This document shows, one piece after another, positions 29,216 to 37,500 of a stretch of 64,000 bases of DNA; positions within the stretch are counted from its first letter, which is position 1; each line of letters begins with the position of its first letter. The notes beneath the pieces are model-generated. The model ran no database searches, was not told where the DNA came from, and saw only the letters and a list, made by a program, of their open reading frames with translations. A program made the position numbers and the translations under genes. Source of the stretch: Thioalkalivibrio sp. ALJ7 (GTDB lineage Bacteria; Pseudomonadota; Gammaproteobacteria; Ectothiorhodospirales; Ectothiorhodospiraceae). Location of the stretch: contig NZ_AQXQ01000012.1 in assembly GCF_000376865.1 (NCBI RefSeq), forward strand, positions 744,001 to 808,000, written 5' to 3'.

Positions 29216-29621
29216 GCTGATCTCCTGCTCTAAAGTAGTGTTGGATTCGGCTGATGGCGGGCAGCGGCGCAGGGCGCCAGCGCGGCAGACCCGGACGAGT
29301 CGGCCGAACGAGGTAGTACCAGTACCTGCCGGCGCTCCAGGGGCGCGGCGTGCCCCGAGCAGCCTGCGGAAGCGCTCTCGTCTCCTGCCACATGAGCGCA
29401 GAGCGGGCAGCGCTTCCCATCAAAGGCGATGCATTTTGGCCACTTTCGAGCAGCGGGGCAAGTCGGCCCCAGACCGCGCCACGCTGCGGCCTTGCCGCTG
29501 GCGCAGGTCGCGATGCCCCCACCATTGCCGGGGAGGGGCTTAGAAAATTCCGGCGAGTCGCGTTACACTAGAGGTCGTTTTGCGCAAAACTAAATAGAAC
29601 CGACCCAAAAGGAAACGCTTA
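29216..29621. promoter_or_regulatory. tkt-metK divergent intergenic region
   Basis: These 406 bases have no convincing gene. Near metK, a -10-like TACACT (29564-29569) is followed by a perfect 14-bp palindrome GTTTTGCGCAAAAC (29577-29590) and then by a good ribosome site (AAAAGGAAA). The palindrome is placed where an operator or a small leader hairpin would act on metK. I looked for a SAM riboswitch and found none. The middle part is GC-rich without clear structure. Confidence 0.4.
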
Positions 29622-30794
29622 ATGTCCAACGACTACATCTTTACTTCGGAATCTGTCTCTGCCGGTCACCCCGACAAGATGGCCGACCTGGTGTCCGACA
29701 CCATCGTCGACGCCATCATCGAGCAGGACCCGCACGCCCGTATCGCCTGTGAAACCGCCACCAAGACCGGCATGGTCATGCTGCTGGGCGAGATCACCAC
29801 CGGCGCGCAGATCGACTACGAAAGCCTGGTGCGCGAGACCGTCTGCGAGATCGGCTACAACGACTCCGACGTCGGCTTCGACGGCAAGACCTGCGCCGTG
29901 CTGAACGTGCTTGGCGAACAGTCCAAGGACATCGCTCAGGGTGTGGACCGCGACGTCTCCGACCGCGCCACCCAGGGTGCCGGCGACCAGGGCCTGATGT
30001 TCGGTTACGCCGCGCGCGAGACCGACACCCTGATGCCTGCCCCGATCTTCTACGCCCACAAGATGGTGCGCATCCAGTCCGAACTGATGAAGAGCGGCAA
30101 GCTGCCGTGGCTGCGCCCGGACGCCAAGAGCCAGGTCTCCCTGCGCTACGAAGACGGCAAGCCGGCCGGCCTGGACGCGGTGGTCCTGTCCACCCAGCAC
30201 AGCCCCGAGATCTCGCAGAAAGATCTGCAGGAAGCGATCTATGAAGAGATCTTCAAGAAGGTCCTGCCGACCGAGTGGCTGGGCAAAGTCTCCAAGGATC
30301 AGATCCACATCAACCCGACCGGCAAGTTCGAGATCGGCGGCCCGGTGGGCGACGCTGGCCTGACCGGCCGCAAGATCATCGTCGACACCTACGGCGGCAT
30401 GGCCCGTCACGGTGGTGGCGCGTTCTCCGGCAAGGACCCGTCCAAGGTGGACCGCTCCGCCGCCTACGCCGGCCGTTATGTGGCCAAGAACATCGTCGCC
30501 GCCGGCCTGGCCGACAAGTGCGAGATCCAGGTCTCCTACGCCATCGGCGTGGCCGAGCCGACCTCGATCACCATCGACACCTTCGGCACCGGCAAGGTCG
30601 ACGATCGCAAGATCGAAGGCTTCGTGCGCGACGTGTTTGATCTGCGTCCGTGGGGTCTGATCCAGATGATGGACCTGCTGCGCCCGATCTATAAGGCGAC
30701 TGCCGCCTACGGTCACTTCGGTCGTGAAGACGTCGACCTCCCCTGGGAGCGTACCGACAAGGCCGAGGAACTTAAGAAGATGGCGGGCCTCTAA
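29622..30794 (+). CDS. metK: S-adenosylmethionine synthetase
   Basis: The product is 390 aa. Signature [12 protein letters not shown] lies near residue 120, the P-loop-like [19 protein letters not shown] near 264, and [12 protein letters not shown] near the start. It makes AdoMet from methionine and ATP. It begins the plus-strand metK-ahcY-metF run of the activated-methyl cycle; AdoMet also feeds SpeD, RsmE and the RsmC-like enzyme in this window. A SAH riboswitch lies just downstream, in front of ahcY. Confidence 0.97.
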   Translation: MSNDYIFTSESVSAGHPDKMADLVSDTIVDAIIEQDPHARIACETATKTGMVMLLGEITTGAQIDYESLVRETVCEIGYNDSDVGFDGKTCAVLNVLGEQSKDIAQGVDRDVSDRATQGAGDQGLMFGYAARETDTLMPAPIFYAHKMVRIQSELMKSGKLPWLRPDAKSQVSLRYEDGKPAGLDAVVLSTQHSPEISQKDLQEAIYEEIFKKVLPTEWLGKVSKDQIHINPTGKFEIGGPVGDAGLTGRKIIVDTYGGMARHGGGAFSGKDPSKVDRSAAYAGRYVAKNIVAAGLADKCEIQVSYAIGVAEPTSITIDTFGTGKVDDRKIEGFVRDVFDLRPWGLIQMMDLLRPIYKATAAYGHFGREDVDLPWERTDKAEELKKMAGL

Positions 30795-30822
30795 GCACAC
30801 CCGACATTTTGTAAGCAAAATA

Positions 30823-30905
30823 CCCATCCGGCTGAGGAGCGCTGCAGCGGTCCAACCGTCAGGCTCAGCTGGATGTCCCCTGAAAAATGCACACGGCGCT
30901 CATCC
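30823..30905 (+). ncRNA. SAH riboswitch controlling ahcY
   Basis: The sequence has the conserved GAGGAGCGCTGCAGCGG and CAGGCTCAG cores. P1 is formed by CATCCGGCTGAG with CTCAGCTGGATG, and a pseudoknot by GAGCGC with the GCGCTC of ACGGCGCTC (about 30893-30902). This is the layout of the S-adenosylhomocysteine riboswitch. The 3' strand ends about 22 bases before the ahcY ATG. Known examples turn on SAH recycling when SAH builds up. Confidence 0.9.
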
Positions 30906-30927
30906 AGATAGACGGAGAAGTTAATCC

Positions 30928-32340
30928 ATGAATGCTGTGATGAACGACAAGAAAACGACCGACTACGTCGTCAAGGACATTAACCTTGCCGAATTCGGCC
31001 GCAAGGAAATTGCGATCGCCGAGACCGAAATGCCTGGCCTGGTCCAGACTCGCGAAGAGTTCGCGGCCTCCAAGCCGCTCAAGGGCGCCAAGATTGCCGG
31101 CTCCCTGCATATGACCATCCAGACTGCGGTCCTGATCCAGACCCTGGAAGCCCTGGGCGCCGACGTGCGCTGGGCCTCCTGCAACATCTACTCCACCCAG
31201 GACCACGCCGCGGCCGCTATCGCCGACAACGGCACCCCGGTCTTCGCCGTGAAGGGCGAAACCCTGGAAGAGTACTGGGACTACTGCCACCGTATCTTTG
31301 AATTCGACGGCGGCGCCAACATGATCCTGGACGACGGTGGCGATGCCACGCTGCTCCTGCACATCGGCGCCAAGGCCGAGAAGGACCCGTCCGTCATCTC
31401 CAACCCGGAGAACGAAGAAGAAGTCGCCCTGTTTGCCTCGATCAAGGATCGTCTGGCCAAGCAGCCGACCTGGTACTCCGAGCAGCTCGCCAAGATCCAG
31501 GGCGTGACCGAAGAGACCACCACCGGTGTCCATCGCCTGTACCAGATGGCGAAAGACGGCGAACTGGCCTTCCCGGCGATCAACGTCAATGACTCGGTCA
31601 CCAAGTCCAAGTTCGACAACCTGTACGGCTGCCGCGAGTCCACCGTGGACTCCATCAAGCGCGCCACCGACGTGATGATCGCGGGCAAGATCGCCGTGGT
31701 CTGCGGCTACGGTGACGTCGGCAAGGGTGCCGCCCAGTCGCTGGCCGGTCTTGGTGCCACCGTGTGGATCACCGAGATCGACCCGATCTGCGCCCTGCAG
31801 GCCGCCATGGAAGGCTTCCGTGTGGTCACGATGGAAGAAGCGGCCGACAAGGCCGAGATCTTCGTTACCGCCACCGGTAACAAGGATGTGATCACCGAAG
31901 ATCACATGACCCGCATGAAGAACCAGGCCATCGTCTGCAACATCGGTCACTTCGACTCCGAGATCGCCGTGGCCGCGATGCGCAAGTACGAGTGGGAGAA
32001 CATCAAGCCGCAGGTTGACCACATCATCCTGCCGAACGGCAACCGGATCATCATGCTGGCCGAAGGCCGTCTGGTGAACCTGGGCTGCGGTACCGGTCAT
32101 CCGAGCTTCGTGATGTCCAACTCCTTCACCAACCAGACCCTGGCTCAGATCGAGCTGTGGACCAAGGGTGACGAGTACGACAAGAACGTGTTCGTGCTGC
32201 CGAAGCACCTGGACGAGAAGGTTGCGCAGCTGCACCTGAAGAAGCTGGGTGCCAACCTGACCCGTCTGACCGACGATCAGGCCAAGTACCTGGGTATGTC
32301 GGCGGATGGCCCGTTCAAGCCGGAACACTACCGCTACTGA
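30928..32340 (+). CDS. ahcY: S-adenosylhomocysteine hydrolase
   Basis: The product is 470 aa, with the extra segment of about 40 residues typical of many bacterial forms. NAD-binding GYGDVGKG lies near residue 260, [10 protein letters not shown] follows, and [17 protein letters not shown] with a final HYRY is diagnostic. It splits SAH to adenosine and homocysteine, removing the inhibitor of methyltransferases. It is preceded by a SAH riboswitch and followed by a terminator hairpin before metF. Confidence 0.97.
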   Translation: MNAVMNDKKTTDYVVKDINLAEFGRKEIAIAETEMPGLVQTREEFAASKPLKGAKIAGSLHMTIQTAVLIQTLEALGADVRWASCNIYSTQDHAAAAIADNGTPVFAVKGETLEEYWDYCHRIFEFDGGANMILDDGGDATLLLHIGAKAEKDPSVISNPENEEEVALFASIKDRLAKQPTWYSEQLAKIQGVTEETTTGVHRLYQMAKDGELAFPAINVNDSVTKSKFDNLYGCRESTVDSIKRATDVMIAGKIAVVCGYGDVGKGAAQSLAGLGATVWITEIDPICALQAAMEGFRVVTMEEAADKAEIFVTATGNKDVITEDHMTRMKNQAIVCNIGHFDSEIAVAAMRKYEWENIKPQVDHIILPNGNRIIMLAEGRLVNLGCGTGHPSFVMSNSFTNQTLAQIELWTKGDEYDKNVFVLPKHLDEKVAQLHLKKLGANLTRLTDDQAKYLGMSADGPFKPEHYRY

Positions 32341-32384
32341 TCGGCCAGCCTCACATTTCAATTCGTTGCTAATGTGAACGCCGA

Positions 32385-32420
32385 GGCGGGCCGCATGTTC
32401 GTGCGGCCCGCCTTCTTTTT
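32385..32420 (+). terminator. Rho-independent terminator between ahcY and metF
   Basis: A perfect 11-bp stem (GGCGGGCCGCA / TGCGGCCCGCC) with a six-base loop is followed by TTCTTTTT. A smaller TCACATT/AATGTGA inverted repeat precedes it (32351-32377). The metF ribosome site starts a few bases later, so metF would need read-through or a promoter not visible here. Confidence 0.88.
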
Positions 32421-32435
32421 GCCTGGAGGACAAAC

Positions 32436-33290
32436 ATGTCTACACAAGAACGCGTCTACAGCGTTGAATTCTTCCCGCCCAAGGACGAGGCCGGGGCCGA
32501 ACGGCTGGCCAAGGCCCGCAAGCGCCTGGGCGCCCTGAATCCCGAGTTCTACTCCGTCACCTTCGGCGCCGGGGGGTCCACCCGCGACCGCACCCTGGAG
32601 ACGGTCAAGGACATCATCGACCACGACGGCATTCCGGCCGCCCCGCACGTCTCCTGCATCTCCTCATCCAAGGACGAGCTGCGCGACCTGCTGTCGACCT
32701 ATCGCGACATCGGCGTGAAACGCATCGTCGCCCTGCGCGGTGACCTGCCGTCCGGCACCAGCCGCGCGAGCGGTGACTTCCGCTACGCCTCGGAACTCGT
32801 CGAGTTCGTGCGCGCCGAGTTCGGCAACCAGTTCAAGATCGAGGTAGCGGCCTATCCGGAGTTCCATCCGCAGGCGCCCAATGCCGAGAAGGACCTCGAG
32901 AATTTCAAGACCAAGGTGGACGCCGGCGCCGACGCTGCAATCACCCAGTACTTCTATAACGTGGATGCCTACGTGGCCTTCATGGAACGGGTGCAGAAGA
33001 TGGGCATCGATATCCCGATCATCGCCGGGATCATGCCGATCACCAACTACACCCAGATCGTGCGCTTCTCCGAGATGTGCGGTGCCGAGATCCCGCGCTA
33101 CATCCGCAAGCGGATGGAGGCCTACGGTGATGACAAGGAGTCGATCCGCAAGCTCGGCATCGAGCTCGCCACGCGGCTGACCGACGACCTTCTGGCGAAG
33201 GGCGCCCCGGGTATCCACTTCTATTCGATGAACCAGGCCGGACCGACCGAACAGATCTGGAAGGCCCTGGACCTCAACAATCGGAAGTAG
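32436..33290 (+). CDS. metF: 5,10-methylenetetrahydrofolate reductase
   Basis: The product is 284 aa, near the E. coli length. YSVEFFPPKDEAGAERL, VTFGAGGSTRDRT, ALRGDLPSG and ITQYFYN are the family's folate- and FAD-binding segments. It makes 5-methyl-THF for methionine synthesis, completing the link from AhcY-derived homocysteine to MetK. A TGGAGGA ribosome site is ideal. Methionine synthase is not in the window. Confidence 0.96.
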   Translation: MSTQERVYSVEFFPPKDEAGAERLAKARKRLGALNPEFYSVTFGAGGSTRDRTLETVKDIIDHDGIPAAPHVSCISSSKDELRDLLSTYRDIGVKRIVALRGDLPSGTSRASGDFRYASELVEFVRAEFGNQFKIEVAAYPEFHPQAPNAEKDLENFKTKVDAGADAAITQYFYNVDAYVAFMERVQKMGIDIPIIAGIMPITNYTQIVRFSEMCGAEIPRYIRKRMEAYGDDKESIRKLGIELATRLTDDLLAKGAPGIHFYSMNQAGPTEQIWKALDLNNRK

Positions 33291-33296
33291 AGTGAT

Positions 33297-34043
33297 ATGC
33301 GCTGCCCCCGGCTACTGCTTGAAAACGAGGCACTGGCCGCGGGGCAGTCCTTCCCCGCTTCGCAAGATCGACTGCACTACGCCACTACAGTCCTGCGCCT
33401 GAAAAGCGGCGCCCCTTGCCGCGTTTTCGACGGCCACGGCAACGAGTTCGAGGCCACACTCGAACTAACCGATCGCCGCCACGGCACCTTCCATCTCGGC
33501 CCGCGTGCCGCCGACCCAAGTCACCCCACCTTTCCTGTGCATCTGCTTCAGGGCGTCGCCCGTGGGGATCACATGGACCTCGCCATTCAGAAGGCCGTGG
33601 AGCTGGGCGTACAATCCATTCGCCCGGTACTCTGTGAACGTTCGCGGTCGGCCGCCGCCCACAAAGGTCTGGAGAAACGCCAGCGCCACTGGCGCGGCAT
33701 CCTGCAAGCTGCGGCAGAACAGTGTGGCCGGAACGAATTGCCGCAGTTGCATGAGGCAGCGGACCCAGGGGTCGCCCTCGCGGGCCTTCCCGACGGGGTG
33801 CGCATTCTCGCGGAAGAAGGTGGACCGGGTCTGGAAAGCCGCCTCGCAGCGCTCGAATCGGCGCCTCAATCCATCGCGCTGTATATCGGACCGGAGGGAG
33901 GACTCACGCCCGAGGAACACGAGCAGGCCCAGGCGAGCGGCTTTCTTGGGGTGGGGATGGGGCCGCGAACCTTGCGCACCGAGACAGCGACGATCGCCCT
34001 CATCACGCTGGTTCAGGCGCGCCTTGGCGACCTCCAGGGATAG
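33297..34043 (+). CDS. rsmE: 16S rRNA m3U1498 methyltransferase
   Basis: The product is 248 aa with an N-terminal PUA-like barrel and a C-terminal SPOUT knot. GPEGGLTPEE lies near residues 196-205 and LRTETA near 222, the AdoMet-binding knot motifs of RsmE. It methylates U1498 of 16S rRNA in the 30S subunit. It follows metF by six bases and is probably cotranscribed; gshB, its partner in many genomes, lies further on at 43.9 kb beyond the Pil-Chp cluster. Confidence 0.94.
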   Translation: MRCPRLLLENEALAAGQSFPASQDRLHYATTVLRLKSGAPCRVFDGHGNEFEATLELTDRRHGTFHLGPRAADPSHPTFPVHLLQGVARGDHMDLAIQKAVELGVQSIRPVLCERSRSAAAHKGLEKRQRHWRGILQAAAEQCGRNELPQLHEAADPGVALAGLPDGVRILAEEGGPGLESRLAALESAPQSIALYIGPEGGLTPEEHEQAQASGFLGVGMGPRTLRTETATIALITLVQARLGDLQG

Positions 34044-34085
34044 TGGAACACCCGCACGAGCTGACGTCGTTACGTACCCCTAAGA

Positions 34086-34577
34086 TCAGGCCGGCTGCGC
34101 CTCGCCGAGCTCCAGCAGACGCTGCTCCAGGGTATCCAGCCGCATCAGGTGGGTCGTCACGCCGGAGGCCTTGACCCGCCAGGACCAGGGCGTCGCTTCG
34201 GCATCTTCAAGGGCATAGATGTTCTGTGGGGTGATCTGCACCGGATGCGGGGTCCCCCGCACCTCCAACGCGTAGAAGGGCAGGTGATCCGGCTGCATCA
34301 CCGCCTGCATGACCAGCAAGCGGCTAAACCGGCGCCGATCCGCGCCACTGTCACGCTCCGGGTCCAGCAACTGGTTCACGTTGACCACCGGCACCCGCAC
34401 ATCCTGCCAGACCAGGCTTGGCTCCAGCCACGGGATATCCGGGTGCTCGGAATCTTGCTCCACCACACCGGCACGCGTCGTCACCTCAAGGAAGGCACTA
34501 CGCGGCAACAGGATGGACCCGGTGTCCAGCTGAACGATCACGGCCTCGACCGCTTCGGTCTGCCCTTCCTCGCTCAT
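34086..34577 (-). CDS. chpC: CheW-like chemosensory adaptor ChpC
   Basis: The product is 163 aa. It has the CheW-type barrel pattern (LPRSAFLEVTTRAG, VRVPVVNVNQLLDPE, RLLVMQAVM) but is distant from PilI in this operon. Place at the 3' end of the Pil-Chp cluster and size match ChpC of Pseudomonas, an extra linker between receptor and kinase. Its ATG overlaps the chpA stop (34574-34577). The function is inferred from position and fold. Confidence 0.78.
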   Translation of the reverse strand: MSEEGQTEAVEAVIVQLDTGSILLPRSAFLEVTTRAGVVEQDSEHPDIPWLEPSLVWQDVRVPVVNVNQLLDPERDSGADRRRFSRLLVMQAVMQPDHLPFYALEVRGTPHPVQITPQNIYALEDAEATPWSWRVKASGVTTHLMRLDTLEQRLLELGEAQPA

Positions 34578-37500
34578 GCCGGCACCTCATGCAGTTGCTC
34601 ACGGATCGCGTTCAGCAGGTCATTTTCCAGATAGGGCTTGCCGAGGTAACCATTGACCCCAAGACGGTTTGCCCGCTCGCGGTGCTTGGTCCCGCTACGC
34701 GAGGTGATCATGATGATCGGGACCTGCCCGAAATCCGGATGGTCGCGCACATGGGAGGCAAACTCGAAGCCGTCCATGCGCGGCATCTCGACGTCCAGCA
34801 GGATCAGCTGCGGCCGCCGCTCGTCGAGCAGGCTGATCGCGTCAAGACCGTCGCGGGCAGTGACCACATCGTAGCCATGACGACTTAGCAGGCGGGCCGT
34901 GACCTTGCGGATGGTGATCGAATCGTCCACCACCATGATGCGCTTGACGCTATGGGCCTCGATCACCGGCTGCGCCGCCTCCGGCAGCGACGCCGCTGCA
35001 GCCGCGAAGCGCACCAGCATACTGAGATCCAGGATCAACATCACCGAACCATCGCCCTGCAGTGTGGCACCGGCCACGCCCGGGATACGGCTCAATACCG
35101 GCCCCACAGACTTCACCACGACTTCCTGGCTACCCAGCAGGCCATCAATGCGCAGGGCAACGCGCTGATCATCCGCTCGCACGAGCAGCAGCGGGAACGG
35201 GTGCTCCGGGAAATGCTCGACGCCGGCCTGGCTCTCGACGCCCATCAGGTCGCCGAGGCCACGGACCTGATAGTCCTGTCCAATATAGTTGTACGTCGCC
35301 TCGCCGTCGCGCCGATCGATCTCTTCGGCTCGGGCCCGGACCACACCCTCCACCGAGGCCATCGGGACGGCAAAGGTCTCCTCGCCCACCTGCACCAAAA
35401 GGGCCTGAGAAATGGCCAGGGTAAACGGCAACCGCATGGTAAAGCGGGAGCCCTTGCCAGGTGTCGACTGGATGTCGAGCGTCCCACCCAGCTGCTTTAC
35501 ATCACTGTTCACCACATCCAGACCCACACCACGGCCCGCGACATGCGAGACCTCGGCGGCCGTGGAAAATCCGGATTGCAGGATGAGCTGCAACGCCTGG
35601 GGATCGCTCACCTCGGCATCGGCCGCAATGAGTCCACGCTCCACGGCACGGGCACGAATGGCCTCGGCGTCGATGCCCTTGCCATCGTCGGTGACCTGCA
35701 ACCGGATCTCGCTGCCGGACTGTTCCAGGCTGACGTCGATTTGTCCCTGCGCGGGCTTTCCGGCCTGTTCGCGTTCAGCCGGCGTCTCGAGGCCGTGCGC
35801 AATCGCGTTGCGCAACAGGTGTTCCAGCGGCGACACCAGCCGTTCCAGCAAGGCGCGGTCGAGCTCGGCGCCCTGCCCGGTAAATTCCACACGCACGGGC
35901 TTGTCCAGGTCTTCCCCCGCCTGCCGCACGACTCGACGTAGACGCGGCGCCATGCGGGCGAAACGCACCATGCGCTGACGCATCAGCTGATCCTGGAGAT
36001 CCGTACCCACCCGCCGCTGCTGCAGCAAGATGCCACCGGCATTCTGCAGCTCGTCGCCCACTTCCTGCTTAAGGGCCTCGAGGTCACTGACACTCTCCGC
36101 CAGCGCGCGCGAGAGTTGCTGAATGCCGGAATAGCGGTCCATCTCCAGCGGGTCGAAGTCCAGGGCCTCTTCGCCACTCTCTTCTTCCACCCGGAACAGG
36201 ATTTGCGCCTCGGTCTCGATCTCGAGCTTGCGCAGCTGGTCACGCAAGCGGGCGATGGTGCGCTCCAGCTCGTCGACCTGACCTTCGACCCGCCCGACGG
36301 TCTGTTCGAAGCGCCGATGGAAGGTCGCCAGCTCACCGGCATTGTTCACCAGGCTGTCCAGCACCTCGGCATCCATGCGGACCTGGTCCTGGATGCGGCG
36401 CCCTTCTGCCTCGGGCGCCTCGTGGGTACGCTGATCCCCGGCGGCACTCGGCACCTGCGTCGGCGGCGCATCCTCATCCCCGGTATCGCTCGCCACCGAG
36501 TCTTCAGATTCGGCCGCTGTCTCCGACGGCACATCCGACTCAGCGTCGGCCCCTTCGGCAGACTCTCCGGCCGCCCAGGCCCGGAGGGCCGGCAGTGATT
36601 CACTGGCAGACTCGTCCATCTGCCATGCCCCCACGCCCCGTTCAACCAGATGCTGGACGTCGGTCAGGGCACGTTCGGCGAGCTGGAAGAAACCGTCGCG
36701 GGGTTCCAGGCCGGTCTCGGTCTCGACGCTCAGCGCGCTCTCCAGCGCATGCGCAACGGACCCGACCACGGTGAAGCCTGCCATGCGGGCACTGCCCTTC
36801 AAGGTATGCAGTTCGCGCTGGAAGGTGTTCTGGTCGGGTCCGGGGCGGCCACCGGCTTCGCGCCAGCCACCCAGGGCGGCAAAGGCCGCCTCGAGGATAT
36901 CGCGGGCCTCCTCGATGAAGACCTCGGCAAACTCCCAGTCAATCTCGAACTCGGCCTCGGCCGCTGGCGTAGCCGGCTCGTCGCCGGCGAAACCGGGGCC
37001 CGCGAATTCCGGCGCATCCTCTTCGCCCGCATCCTCCTCGGCCCGCAACAACTGTTCGGCCGTCGCATGATCCAGCAAGGAATAGACCTCGGGCGCCCAA
37101 GTGGGTGGATCCATCACCTTGCGTGGATCGGGCTCCTCGTCCCCCACCGCATCCGCCACGTAGCCTTCCAGCTGCCGCAACAGCTCGATGGCCTGGGTGG
37201 GCAATGCCCACTCCATGTCACGATGGATGCGGATCAGGCGCTCAAACGGCCCACAAACCGAGTAGATCCCCCGAATGTCGGCCGTCCGCGCGCTCCCGTT
37301 CAGGGTATGCAGCGCGCGCTCCAGATCGTGATTCGGAATCCGGTCCGGCCGCCACTGGGACTCGTCCAGCCAGCCCCGTAGCGTGAGCAGATGAACCTGC
37401 GCCTCGGCGGAGAAGACCTGCCACAGCTGCGGGTCCGTTTCCATGCGGGCGATTTCGGACTCGGGCTCCCCCGTGTCGACGGCCCCGACGGCTGCGAGTG

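Noticed and set aside
27353-29233. A 626-codon plus-strand frame opposite tkt
   Set aside because: It mirrors the transketolase codons; the product is repetitive in Val, Gly, His and Gln and matches no family.
29216-29621. SAM riboswitch or small gene in the tkt-metK gap
   Set aside because: No conserved SAM riboswitch core was seen, and frames in the region lack a ribosome site or protein-like composition.
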